From: Coriobacteriia bacterium
Lineage (GTDB): Bacteria; Actinomycetota; Coriobacteriia; Coriobacteriales; QAMH01
NCBI GenBank assembly: GCA_003149935.1
Contig: QAMH01000006.1
Coordinates: forward strand, 252,153 to 316,152
Reading direction: 5' to 3'
DNA length: 64,000 bases
Shown here: piece after piece, positions 41,945 through 50,122 of the stretch
Position numbering within the stretch: the first letter of the stretch is position 1
Layout: every line of letters begins with the position of its first letter
The notes under the pieces: model-generated
Seen by the model: the letters and a program-made list of their open reading frames with translations, nothing else
Database searches by the model: none
Told to the model about the DNA's origin: nothing
Made by a program: the position numbers and the translations under genes

Positions 41945-43246
41945 ATGCCGCGTCCGAAGTTCGAAGTTGTCACCGAGGAGTCACCTGAGCGGGCCATACT
42001 CGTCGGTATCGATCGCGGAGACCCCGACTGGCCATTGGCCGAGTCCATGGCCGAGCTTGAGCGCCTCGTCCAGACTGCGGGTGCCGAGGTCGTGCATACG
42101 ATGTCCCAGAAGCTCGATGCGCCCAATCCGCGCACCTTTATCGGGGCTGGCAAGGCCGAGGAGCTCGCAGAATGCGTACATGCGCTCCATGCCGACGTCG
42201 TTATACTCGACGACGAGCTTTCGCCCTCCCAGCAAAGCAATCTCGAGCGCATCGTCGGGAAACCCGTCAAGGTTATCGATCGAACGGCGCTCATCCTTGA
42301 TATCTTCGCCCTGCACGCAACAAGCCGAGAGGGTCGCCTGCAGGTTAAGCTCGCCCAAAACCAATACCTCTATCCGCGACTGCGTGGCATGTGGAGCCAT
42401 CTGGCCGCACATCGCATGGGTGGCGGCGTCGGTTCGCGCTTCGGTGAGGGCGAATCCCAGCTCGAAGTTGACAGGCGTCTCGTGCGCAAGCGAATCGGGC
42501 GCATACGTCGCGAGCTCGCCAGTCTTGAGAGCAGCAGGAACACACAGCGCAAGCATCGCAAGCAATCTGGTGTTTTTCGCGTTGCCCTGGCTGGCTATAC
42601 CAACGCCGGCAAATCGAGCCTCATGAACGCTCTTACGGGTTCGGATGTACTTGCATATGACAAGCTGTTTGCGACGCTCGACTCGACAACGCGTGTGCTC
42701 GACTTGCCCGGTGCCAGTAAGGTAACGCTGACCGACACCGTCGGTTTTATTCAGAAGCTTCCACATAATCTCGTCGAGGCATTTCATTCGACACTCGATG
42801 AGGTGCGTGAAGCCGACCTCGTTCTGCTCACGGTTGATGCTGCTTCAACACAGCGCGATGCCCAGCTCAAAGCCGTCAAAGACGTACTCGGCCAGATCGG
42901 TGCATCTGATATTCCCCGACTCACGGTCTTCAACAAGATAGATTTGCTCGAACATGAGCGCAGCGAGGAGCTCGGGCATTTGCGAGACCTCTATCCCGAA
43001 GCCGTATTCCTCTCTGCCAAGACAGGCGTGGGGATGAGTGACTTGCGCGCCAGACTCGAGACAGAACTCGAGAGCCGTTATGCATCCATGCATGTATGCA
43101 TACCCTATGACCAGGGACGATATGTCACCATTGCACATGAGCAAGCGTGCGTAAATCATGAAAGCTATGAAGCGGATGGAATCTGCCTCGAAGTGTGCCT
43201 GCCCGCGTCGCTCGTGAGCCAGTTCAAGCAGTTTGAAATTGCATAG
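41945..43246 (+). CDS. hflX: ribosome-associated GTPase HflX
   Basis: 433 aa. Splits or rescues stalled ribosomes. An N-terminal HflX domain (residues about 15-195, with PNPRTFIGAGKAEEL and 'MWSHLAAHRMGGGVGSR-GEGE'), a helical hinge, and a G domain with P-loop GYTNAGKSS (217-225), DTVGFIQKLPHNLVEAFHSTL and NKIDLL. The stop stands four bases from the lexA stop on the other strand, so the two transcripts converge. Confidence 0.95.
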   Translation: MPRPKFEVVTEESPERAILVGIDRGDPDWPLAESMAELERLVQTAGAEVVHTMSQKLDAPNPRTFIGAGKAEELAECVHALHADVVILDDELSPSQQSNLERIVGKPVKVIDRTALILDIFALHATSREGRLQVKLAQNQYLYPRLRGMWSHLAAHRMGGGVGSRFGEGESQLEVDRRLVRKRIGRIRRELASLESSRNTQRKHRKQSGVFRVALAGYTNAGKSSLMNALTGSDVLAYDKLFATLDSTTRVLDLPGASKVTLTDTVGFIQKLPHNLVEAFHSTLDEVREADLVLLTVDAASTQRDAQLKAVKDVLGQIGASDIPRLTVFNKIDLLEHERSEELGHLRDLYPEAVFLSAKTGVGMSDLRARLETELESRYASMHVCIPYDQGRYVTIAHEQACVNHESYEADGICLEVCLPASLVSQFKQFEIA

Positions 43247-43249
43247 GGA

Positions 43250-43900
43250 CTAATAGCTCCGGAACAAACCGGTAACAACGCCGAGAATCTGCGCATCGCG
43301 CGTGAAGATTGGCTCCATGGCATCATTGTGTGGCTGCAGACGTATGCAATCCTTTTCCTTGTAGTAGGTCTTGACCGTTGCACCATCATCAATCATCGCA
43401 ACGACGATATCCCCGTTATTGGCTGTGTTCTGCTCACGCACGAGAAGCGTGTCGCCATCGAAGATACCAGCATTGATCATGGAGTCGCCGTGCACCGTGA
43501 GCAAAAACGAATTGCGATCGCCGAAGAGCGAGGTGGGCAGCGGCACCTCCTCTTCTATGTTTTGCTCGGCAAGAATGGGTGTGCCTGCGGCAACGCGCCC
43601 GACCAGGGGAAGCTGAACGAGCGAATGCTCGTTGAACTGCGTAGCCGACGTATTGCTTGCCGGCGTCTTCTGTTCTTGCTCTGACCCCGTAATGACCATG
43701 GACCGTGATTTAGCCCCGTCACGCCTGATATATCCCTTTGCCTCAAGCGCGTTGAGATGCGCATGCACAGTGGAGGGTGAAGACAGGCCAATGGCCTGAC
43801 CAATCTCACGCACGGATGGGGGATAGTGCTTTACCTCGATGCACTTTCGAATGTAATCAAGTATCTGTTGTTGGCGCTTGGTGAGCTTTTCGTTATCCAT
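43250..43900 (-). CDS. lexA: SOS repressor LexA
   Basis: 216 aa. The N-terminal winged helix (residues 5-65; YPPSVREIGQAIGLSSPSTV) binds SOS boxes. The C-terminal latent protease has the Ala105-Gly106 cleavage bond (GRVAAGTP), Ser140 (VHGDSM) and Lys177 (GATVKTYY). Three matching boxes lie in the divergent region upstream, so it represses itself. Leftward, convergent with hflX. Confidence 0.97.
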   Translation of the reverse strand: MDNEKLTKRQQQILDYIRKCIEVKHYPPSVREIGQAIGLSSPSTVHAHLNALEAKGYIRRDGAKSRSMVITGSEQEQKTPASNTSATQFNEHSLVQLPLVGRVAAGTPILAEQNIEEEVPLPTSLFGDRNSFLLTVHGDSMINAGIFDGDTLLVREQNTANNGDIVVAMIDDGATVKTYYKEKDCIRLQPHNDAMEPIFTRDAQILGVVTGLFRSY

Positions 43901-43927
43901 GCCATCCTCCTGGACTCGTTATCGAAG

Positions 43928-43956
43928 AGTTTAGACGAAACTCTCGTTAATTACAA
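43928..43956 (-). promoter_or_regulatory. putative lexA promoter
   Basis: On the minus strand, TTGTAA (43951-43956) and TAAACT (43928-43933) stand 17 bases apart. LexA box 1 overlaps the -35 element, which suits autorepression. A perfect minus-strand TATAAT at 44000-44005 is a second candidate -10. Confidence 0.5.
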
Positions 43957-44024
43957 ACAGATGTTCGTTTTTTTATTGGCATCAAACAAATGTTCGTATA
44001 TTATATATCGAGAACAGATGTTCG
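43954..44024. promoter_or_regulatory. three LexA boxes between lexA and the 95-aa protein gene
   Basis: CAAACAGATGTTCG (43954-43967), CAAACAAATGTTCG (43983-43996) and AGAACAGATGTTCG (44011-44024) all match AAC-N4-GTTCG. Start-to-start spacing is 29 and 28 bases. The intervals and the exact right half-site indicate strong, possibly cooperative LexA binding. Confidence 0.9.
43976..44004 (+). promoter_or_regulatory. promoter of the SOS-controlled 95-aa gene
   Basis: TTGGCA (43976-43981), 17 bases, then TATTAT (43999-44004). LexA box 2 fills the spacer and box 3 lies just after the likely start of transcription. Confidence 0.7.
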
Positions 44025-44093
44025 GTTTAAAACCGTGTCACAGGTAACGGGTATAACAAACGAGCACGTAAATGAAGCAAATAGGAGGTCAAC

Positions 44094-44381
44094 ATGAACG
44101 CTCTCCGCACGCAAGAAGCCAGCATGATGCTCACATCAGTCAATGTACAGCCGCAGCTTACCGTTATCCAGGGCATGCCACGCACACGTGAATCGCTATT
44201 AGACCGTATGGCAGATATGGCGTTCGGCTATTTACACGGCGGTGATTTTTCCTCGGATGTGCACGACGTGCTCGATTCGCGCATGCGTCACGTTTTCCTC
44301 AACGGCATGCGTGAGCGAGTCTTTGCCTTCGCTGCATGCACCGTAGCCATAGGCGCTCTTTTCGTCTTCTCCTTCATGTAA
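44094..44381 (+). CDS. SOS-controlled small membrane protein, candidate division inhibitor
   Basis: 95 aa with GGAGG seven bases before ATG. Residues 1-70 are polar and helical with one basic patch; residues about 74-95 (FAFAACTVAIGALFVFSF) are a C-terminal membrane span, so it may be tail-anchored. No LysM domain is seen. It is divergent from lexA and its promoter is covered by LexA boxes. YneA of Bacillus, ChiZ of mycobacteria and DivS of corynebacteria occupy the same place and block division during SOS, but they anchor through an N-terminal span. Position suggests an analogous role; homology is not claimed. nrdR follows 108 bases later behind its own promoter. Confidence 0.75.
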   Translation: MNALRTQEASMMLTSVNVQPQLTVIQGMPRTRESLLDRMADMAFGYLHGGDFSSDVHDVLDSRMRHVFLNGMRERVFAFAACTVAIGALFVFSFM

Positions 44382-44440
44382 AAAGGGGAGGCAGCTGGGG
44401 CAAACGCTCGTGCAAGCTCGGCCGTAAGACCGTCGTTCTC

Positions 44441-44449
44441 TGTTAGAAT
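44441..44449 (+). promoter_or_regulatory. putative extended -10 promoter of nrdR
   Basis: TG-T-TAGAAT at 44441-44449, an extended -10 motif, 39 bases upstream of the nrdR ATG. No -35 is required for this type. Confidence 0.45.
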
Positions 44450-44488
44450 CACGCTACTTGATAATTCAACGCAAAGTGAGGAGAACGG

Positions 44489-44989
44489 ATGCTTTGCCCA
44501 AACTGCAGCTGTAAAGAATCCCGGGTAATCGATTCGCGTTCATTTGACGACGGAGCAAGCATAAAACGCAGGAGAGAATGTCTCGAGTGCGGAACACGTT
44601 TCACGACCTTCGAGAGAAGGGAAGAGGAACCTATCATGGTTCTCAAGCGAGACGAGCACATCGAGCCTTTCGATCGCTCCAAGCTTCTCAAGAGCCTGCT
44701 TTCGGCAACCGCCAAACGCAATGTTTCGCTTCATACACTCGAAGCCTTTGTCGACATGGTCGAAAATGATATTCGCAACACATATCGAGGACCTATCCCT
44801 TCTTCGTCCTTGGGAGACCAAGTTCTCATAAGATTGGGTGATTTGGATAAGGTTGCATATATTCGTTTCGCCTCGGTCTACAAGGACTTCAAGGATATCG
44901 ACGAGCTGCGCGAAGAGCTTGAGAGCCTGACCGAAAGCGCAGCTGACGCAGCATCGGCCACCGACGTTCAGGAGCTAGAAGATGAGTAA
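44489..44989 (+). CDS. nrdR: ribonucleotide reductase repressor NrdR
   Basis: 166 aa. Zinc ribbon with Cys3, Cys6, Cys31 and Cys34 (MLCPNC; RRRECLECG), then an ATP-cone domain (residues about 49-139; PIMVLKRDEHIEPFDRSK) that senses ATP and dATP. NrdR represses ribonucleotide reductase operons. A C-terminal acidic tail is typical. Overlaps dut by eight bases, linking two dNTP functions in one transcript. Confidence 0.95.
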   Translation: MLCPNCSCKESRVIDSRSFDDGASIKRRRECLECGTRFTTFERREEEPIMVLKRDEHIEPFDRSKLLKSLLSATAKRNVSLHTLEAFVDMVENDIRNTYRGPIPSSSLGDQVLIRLGDLDKVAYIRFASVYKDFKDIDELREELESLTESAADAASATDVQELEDE

Positions 44990-45425
44990 GACCATCACGC
45001 TTAAACTCAAAAAGCTTGATGAAGGGCTGCCAACGCCCGCATACGCAAATCCGGGTGATGCGGGGCTTGACCTCTATGCAGCCAAGGACGTGACCCTGCA
45101 GCCAGGACAGCGCGTTATGATTCCAACGGGCATTGCCATTGCCATTCCTCGGGGTTATGCAGGCTTCGTGCAGCCGCGTAGCGGTTTGGCTGCCAAGCAG
45201 GGTTTCTCCATCGTGAACACACCGGGACTCATAGATAGCGGGTATCGCGGAGAGATCGGCGTGATCGGACTCAATACAGACACGCAGAGCGAAATTGCCA
45301 TCAAACGTGGAGACCGCGTTGCGCAGCTTGTCATTCAAGAGGTTCCCGTTGTCGAGCTGCTCGAGGTAAACGAGCTTGACGAAACCGAGCGTTCTTCTGG
45401 CGGATTCGGCTCCACCGGTAAGTAG
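44982..45425 (+). CDS. dut: deoxyuridine 5'-triphosphate nucleotidohydrolase
   Basis: 147 aa. Trimeric dUTPase that keeps uracil out of DNA and makes dUMP. All five motifs are visible: NPGDAGLDLYA, PRSGLAAK, VNTPGLIDSGYRGEIGVI, RGDRVAQLVI and RSSGGFGSTG with the C-terminal arm. It starts inside nrdR and ends in a strong hairpin terminator. Confidence 0.97.
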   Translation: MSKTITLKLKKLDEGLPTPAYANPGDAGLDLYAAKDVTLQPGQRVMIPTGIAIAIPRGYAGFVQPRSGLAAKQGFSIVNTPGLIDSGYRGEIGVIGLNTDTQSEIAIKRGDRVAQLVIQEVPVVELLEVNELDETERSSGGFGSTGK

Positions 45426-45438
45426 CGTATTCTCACAG

Positions 45439-45490
45439 GCTCCGAACATGTAGCCGCTTACGTGCGCCTCTACATGTTCGGAGCTTTTCT
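45439..45490 (+). terminator. intrinsic terminator after dut
   Basis: GCTCCGAACATGTAG (45439-45453) is the exact complement of 45470-45484, a perfect 15-bp stem with a 16-base loop, followed by TTTTCT. Confidence 0.85.
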
Positions 45491-45571
45491 ATCTTCAATT
45501 ACTGTATGTCTGATAATGTATCTTATGGGAACTTATGTATTTCGACACAAAGTGCATCACACGAGGCTGAA

Positions 45572-46153
45572 TCAACAGGCGCTCTCCCTCTTCGCGAGAC
45601 GCCTCTTCAGGAACGCATGCATTACCAGACACATTAGCAGGCAGCCGATGGCCGCTCCCGAGGCATCCACGAGCACGTCGGCAACTTGTCCTGCACGTCC
45701 GTCGATGAAAAGCTGGTGAATCTCGTCGCTGCACGCATAGAGCACCGCGATGACAAATGCCGCAACACCCACAAGCGCCACGCGTCGTCCAAGCGACGAC
45801 ATGGCCGCTTTCTTATCGCAGCGCCAGGCGTAAAGCTGCCAACATGTGATCACGAGCGATATGGCGAGACAAGCATACTCGGATGCGTGTGCGGTCTTAC
45901 GTATGGGCCAGGACATCTGGGCGATGATCTGCGTTTGTTGCTCAATCGGCATGGTGTCGAATCCTCCGACGAAGGTGGATGCAAGCATGCGTGCAATCGA
46001 ATCGCTCAGCGATCCCGACTCTCCTCCGCTTTGTGCCGAGAAGCAGAAGATGAGCACCATAATCGCAAGGGTCAAGCCCATGCTCAATGTGACTTTGAGA
46101 GCGCGCACGTCACCTCCCTCGCACCAGACGCTCCATTTCATGTCGTCCATCAT
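45572..46153 (-). CDS. VanZ-like family membrane protein
   Basis: 193 aa with four predicted membrane spans. The VanZ-like signatures RKTAHASEYACLA and YACSDEIHQLFIDGRAGQVADVLVDASG are clear. VanZ itself gives low teicoplanin resistance, but most family members have unknown roles, and no van genes are nearby. Alternate starts MMDD or a later Met are possible. It is transcribed leftward and alone. Confidence 0.85.
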   Translation of the reverse strand: MMDDMKWSVWCEGGDVRALKVTLSMGLTLAIMVLIFCFSAQSGGESGSLSDSIARMLASTFVGGFDTMPIEQQTQIIAQMSWPIRKTAHASEYACLAISLVITCWQLYAWRCDKKAAMSSLGRRVALVGVAAFVIAVLYACSDEIHQLFIDGRAGQVADVLVDASGAAIGCLLMCLVMHAFLKRRLAKRESAC

Positions 46154-46453
46154 ATCTTCTGAAGGCGAATATGCAAAAAAATCGAGTAATTTACTACTAC
46201 AGCGTGCAAAAGTGGTCTATAGTGTTCGCAATCTGATTTGGAGGACCATTGAACGATCGAGTGAACATACCGAGGCATCACGGTGCGGCCGTGCATGCCA
46301 GCGCGCTCTCGTTTGCCTCCATCTTTTCCTATTATCGATACCTCTAGCACACGGCGGGATGCACGTGCCGACACTCCATGTCTCGCGTGCGCTTGATGTC
46401 CTTGTCGTGTGCGCCTCCGCCTGTTCGTTGTACTACCGTGAGAAGGAAAGAGC
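46154..46453 (+). other. 300-base leader region before the symporter gene
   Basis: Possible -10 TATAGT (46218-46223). A GGAGG at 46240-46244 precedes a TTG-initiated mini-frame (46249-46347, 32 codons) that could be a leader peptide, but has no known homologue in my reading. A second short frame from ATG 46360 runs into the symporter start. The VanZ promoter presumably faces left near 46160-46200. Nothing else is evident. Confidence 0.35.
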
Positions 46454-48094
46454 ATGTTCGTCAAAATACTACTCATCATCATATTCATAGCCATCGCGGT
46501 TGGCGTCGGCATCTACACGCGCCGTGCCGCCTCACGCGATGTCGACGGCTTCATTCTCGGTGGTCGTAACGTCGGTCCTTGGCTTTCGGCCTTCGCCTAC
46601 GGCACCGCCTACTTCAGCGCCGTCGTGTTCATCGGCTACGCTGGCCAATTTGGCTGGAAGTACGGCATGGCCGCGACCTGGGCGGGTATTGGCAACGCCG
46701 TGATTGGCAGTTTGCTTGCCTGGTGGGTGCTCGGTCCGCGCACGCGCGAGGTCACGCAGCGACTCAAGGCCTCGACCATGCCCGAGTTCTTCGGCAAGCG
46801 CTACCAGAGCAAGGGACTGCGAATCGCATCGGCAGCCATCATCTTCGTGTTCCTCATCCCCTACACCGCGTCGGTATACAATGGCCTGTCGCGTCTGTTC
46901 ACGATGGCGTTCGGCGTACCCTACGAGTGGTGTGTCATCGGCATGGCCGTCGTGACATGCATATACGTCGTGTTGGGCGGTTACATGGCCACGGTCGTCA
47001 ACGACTTTCTGCAGGGCATCGTCATGCTCGTCGGTATCACGGCCGTCATCATCGCGGTTCTGCAAACGCAGGGAGGACTTTCCGAAGCCGTCGTTCAGCT
47101 TTCCCAGATTCAGGCACCAGGTACCGAACAGCTGGGTGCCTTCACGAGCTTCCTCGGCCCCGATTTCCTCAACTTGATGGGTGTCGTCATCCTGACATCG
47201 CTTGGCACCTGGGGCCTGCCGCAGATGGTGCAGAAGTTCTATGCCATCAAGTCTGGTCCGGCCATCAAGCAGGGCGCCATCATCTCCACGGTCTTCGCTT
47301 TCGTAATCGCCGGTGGCAGCTACTTCCTCGGTGGCTTCGGCCAGCTCTTCGGCGACCAGATCGCCTATGCTGCCAACGGCACGCCGGTCTACGACTCCAT
47401 CATCCCGACGATGCTGTCGAACTTGCCCGATTTCCTCATCGGCCTCGTCATTGTGCTCGTGCTCTCGGCGTCGATGAGCACGCTGTCTTCGCTCGTGCTC
47501 ACCTCGAGCTCGGTGCTCACGCTCGACCTCATCAAGGGTAACATCGTCAAGGACATGAACGAGAAGAAGCAAATCGTCTGGATTCGCGCGCTACTTGTCG
47601 TCTTCGTGGCCATCTCCGCTCTTATCGCGGTGTTCCAGTACCAAAGTTCCGTAACTTGGATTGCACAGCTCATGGGCATTTCCTGGGGTGCTTTGGCCGG
47701 CGCCTTCCTCGGCCCGATGCTGTGGGGTCTGTACAGCAAGCGCATCAGCAAGGCCGCCGTGTGGGCGAGTTTCATCGTCGGTGTGGGCCTGACGACCGTG
47801 AACATGATCATGGGCTTTGTCGGCACGCCGCTCATTGCTTCCCCCATCAATGCCGGTGCCATCGCGATGATTCTCTCGATCATCATCGTGCCGGTCGTGA
47901 GCTTGTTCACCAGGGCAGTGCCCTTCGAGGTCAATCCGCCGAGTCCCGAGTCCGGTACCGATCGCGAGCTCTATGCCGAGATCGAGGCGATGCCCGATGC
48001 AAAGGCAAGCACGCGTCGCGAGATCGTCGCGGGCGCCAATGTCGAGGAGATCGAGCTTCTCGATCAGGAGCAAGATGAGAAGAAACGCGAGTAG
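46454..48094 (+). CDS. sodium/solute symporter (SSS family)
   Basis: 546 aa, about 13 membrane spans. The SSS patterns FILGGRNVGPWLSAFAYG, YSAVVFIGYAG-like FSAVVFIGYAGQFGWKYG, and LVIVLVLSASMSTLSSLVL (sodium site with neighbouring Ser) identify the family. Substrates in the family include proline, pantothenate and monocarboxylates; the substrate here cannot be told. Residues about 500-546 form a charged C-terminal tail ending in Glu/Lys. It stands alone between two leftward transcripts. Confidence 0.88.
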   Translation: MFVKILLIIIFIAIAVGVGIYTRRAASRDVDGFILGGRNVGPWLSAFAYGTAYFSAVVFIGYAGQFGWKYGMAATWAGIGNAVIGSLLAWWVLGPRTREVTQRLKASTMPEFFGKRYQSKGLRIASAAIIFVFLIPYTASVYNGLSRLFTMAFGVPYEWCVIGMAVVTCIYVVLGGYMATVVNDFLQGIVMLVGITAVIIAVLQTQGGLSEAVVQLSQIQAPGTEQLGAFTSFLGPDFLNLMGVVILTSLGTWGLPQMVQKFYAIKSGPAIKQGAIISTVFAFVIAGGSYFLGGFGQLFGDQIAYAANGTPVYDSIIPTMLSNLPDFLIGLVIVLVLSASMSTLSSLVLTSSSVLTLDLIKGNIVKDMNEKKQIVWIRALLVVFVAISALIAVFQYQSSVTWIAQLMGISWGALAGAFLGPMLWGLYSKRISKAAVWASFIVGVGLTTVNMIMGFVGTPLIASPINAGAIAMILSIIIVPVVSLFTRAVPFEVNPPSPESGTDRELYAEIEAMPDAKASTRREIVAGANVEEIELLDQEQDEKKRE

Positions 48095-48121
48095 CCTTAC
48101 GCGACATGCATTGCATAAGCG

Positions 48122-48150
48122 AAGGGGTCCGGTTTATCCGGACCCCTTCT
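48122..48150. terminator. bidirectional terminator between the symporter and the flavoprotein genes
   Basis: AAGGGGTCCGG (48122-48132) pairs with CCGGACCCCTT (48138-48148) around TTTAT. Flanking A and T runs make it usable from both sides, which suits the convergent genes. Confidence 0.8.
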
Positions 48151-49187
48151 TAGTACCCCGCGAAATGCTTGAGGGCGAACTTGACGGCGCGCTCGGCACC
48201 GTAAGGCGTGGCATCCGCAAGTCTGATGCCGCAACGCATGAAGCGCGTGTCGAAGAAGAGATTGCGCAACTTGTACTGACGGCGTATCTCGGTGACGACA
48301 GGCTGCATGAGTGCACGGTAGCTTGCCTTGTTGACGAGCGCACGCGCGAGCATACGTGCCGAATGAAGCGCATGGTAGATACCCTCGCCAGAAGGTGGCG
48401 CGATGAGGCTCGCCGCATCGCCGATGAAATAGACGCCGTCACGCTCGAGCAGGATGTCGCTTCCGGTTGGAATGAAGGCGCCGCGCCGCGTCTCGTATTC
48501 GACGTCCATCTGGTTGGCGAATGCCCGAAGGCGGACGTCGAGGTCGGGCTCGCCTGCATAGGCGCAGCAGCCGAGTTTGGCGACGTCGCCGCAAGGTGCG
48601 TACCAGGAGTACCCGATGAAGCCGTCCTCGTAGTCCATCGTAAGCGGCGCACCCGTGTTTGTGACCATAGTCTCAAGCGAGAGAATCGCGTCGGGTGTGC
48701 TACCGGTGAGCGCCTTTCGTACGTATGAAAGCGCCCCATCGGCGGCGATGAGCGTGCCATAGCCAAGAATCTCCTGCACGTCGTCACGCGTTCCCTCAAG
48801 GCGATGTTGATCGAAGTCGATTGCACGCACATGAAAACGGTCGACGAGCTCTCCCCCACACTCACGAAAGGCATCGAGTACGAACGCATCGAGCTCGCGT
48901 CTCTCGACACTGCACATCTCGATGCCATTGAGGTCGACCGTGATGCCTGCTGCATCACAGCGCATGGACGTGAACTGTGACTTCACAAGCTTATTAGACC
49001 AATTGTCGAATATCATGTCGAGTTCGCGCATGGCGCGGGGCGTGACAAGGCCAGCGCAGAGCTTGGACTTTTTCAAGACGTCGAGACGTTCGAGGAGCAT
49101 GACGTCACAACCTGCTTTATGCAGGAGATATGCGCAAGTCGCCCCCGCAAGGCCAGCTCCGACGATGAGATAGTCGATATGGCGCAC
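48150..49187 (-). CDS. FAD-dependent oxidoreductase, geranylgeranyl reductase family
   Basis: 345 aa. FAD motif DYLIVGAGLAGATCAYLL (residues 5-22), second dinucleotide loop and a GDAASLIAPPSGEGIYHA motif (about 253-270) typical of the family that reduces isoprenoid double bonds, such as menaquinone or geranylgeranyl chains. Cys in 'KLCAGLVTPRA' is also conserved in many members. The actual isoprenoid is not known. It is the last gene of the leftward run and lies two bases after the radical SAM gene. Confidence 0.8.
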   Translation of the reverse strand: MRHIDYLIVGAGLAGATCAYLLHKAGCDVMLLERLDVLKKSKLCAGLVTPRAMRELDMIFDNWSNKLVKSQFTSMRCDAAGITVDLNGIEMCSVERRELDAFVLDAFRECGGELVDRFHVRAIDFDQHRLEGTRDDVQEILGYGTLIAADGALSYVRKALTGSTPDAILSLETMVTNTGAPLTMDYEDGFIGYSWYAPCGDVAKLGCCAYAGEPDLDVRLRAFANQMDVEYETRRGAFIPTGSDILLERDGVYFIGDAASLIAPPSGEGIYHALHSARMLARALVNKASYRALMQPVVTEIRRQYKLRNLFFDTRFMRCGIRLADATPYGAERAVKFALKHFAGY

Positions 49188-49189
49188 GG

Positions 49190-50110
49190 CTATATCCCCT
49201 CGTAATCGAAGTCGGGTATGAAGGACTCGTCAGCCGTATCGCCTTCTTGCATAAAACTATTCATGATGTCTAAATCAAGGGCGTAGTCAATGAGCTCGTC
49301 GTATTCGTCTTCGCTCACACGAGAGGCGAGTTCCGGATAATCCCGAATAAGCTCCTCGGAAGGTGTGAACTGGTTCATGATGCTCACGATCATGTCATCG
49401 CGATAGGGCTTTGCGGCAAGCAGCTCCATAACGCGTTTGGAATCCTCGAGATGTCCTGGGAGCAGGAGATGACGTACGACGACGCCGCGTACGAGGCGCT
49501 CCTCCCCCCTCTCGGTTTCGTCATAGCGCAGCGGCCCCACGAGCTCGAACATGGCATCGAGAGCACGAGAGGCGATATGCGGATAGTCAGGTGCTGCGGA
49601 ATAGCGCTGGGCAAGCTCAGACGAAGCGTACTTGAAGTCGGTGAGAAAGACATCGACGTAGCCATCGAGTTCAGCGACGGCCTCGGGCAGCTCGTAGCCA
49701 CTGGTGTTGTAGACGATGGGCAAGGCAAGCGGTCTGCTCGAAAACCCGTCTGAACGGGCAAGATCGAGGGCTGCTTTGATTTGCGGAACAAAGTGCGTCG
49801 GCGTCACGAGGTTGATGTTGAGGGCTCCGCGCTCCTGCTGCTCGAGAAAGATGCGAGCCAGGCGCTCGATGGAGACGGCGCGACCTATTTTGCCACGTGC
49901 GATGTCCTTGTTCTGGCAGTAGACGCAGCGAAGCGGACAGCCCGAGAAAAACACCGTGCCACTCCCCGACTCACCGCTGATGGGCGGTTCCTCCCAGAAG
50001 TGAAGCGCCGCGCGTGCAAGACGCACCTCATCGCCCTCGCCGCACACGCCATGTGTTCTCGTACGATCAACATGGCAATGACGAGGGCATATGGCGCATG
50101 CTTCCATCAT
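49190..50110 (-). CDS. radical SAM protein, PflX/activase-like
   Basis: 306 aa. An N-terminal Cys-rich piece (ACAICPRHCHVDRTRTHGVCGEGD) precedes the 4Fe-4S site GCPLRCVYCQNKDIARG (Cys-x3-Cys-x2-Cys). The barrel and 'VYNTSGYELPEAVAELDGYVDVF'-type region match the PflX-like activase family. Target unknown; glycyl radical enzymes are not in the window. The acidic C-terminal tail (DYALDLDIMNSFMQEGDTAD) is unusual in composition. 12 bases separate it from gatB. Confidence 0.8.
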   Translation of the reverse strand: MMEACAICPRHCHVDRTRTHGVCGEGDEVRLARAALHFWEEPPISGESGSGTVFFSGCPLRCVYCQNKDIARGKIGRAVSIERLARIFLEQQERGALNINLVTPTHFVPQIKAALDLARSDGFSSRPLALPIVYNTSGYELPEAVAELDGYVDVFLTDFKYASSELAQRYSAAPDYPHIASRALDAMFELVGPLRYDETERGEERLVRGVVVRHLLLPGHLEDSKRVMELLAAKPYRDDMIVSIMNQFTPSEELIRDYPELASRVSEDEYDELIDYALDLDIMNSFMQEGDTADESFIPDFDYEGI

Positions 50111-50122
50111 AGGTGCGAAAGG

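Noticed and set aside
45439..45484. A LexA box in the dut terminator (contains CGAACATG and CATGTTCG)
   Set aside because: The half-sites are 28 bases apart, not four. The sequence is the two arms of a terminator stem.
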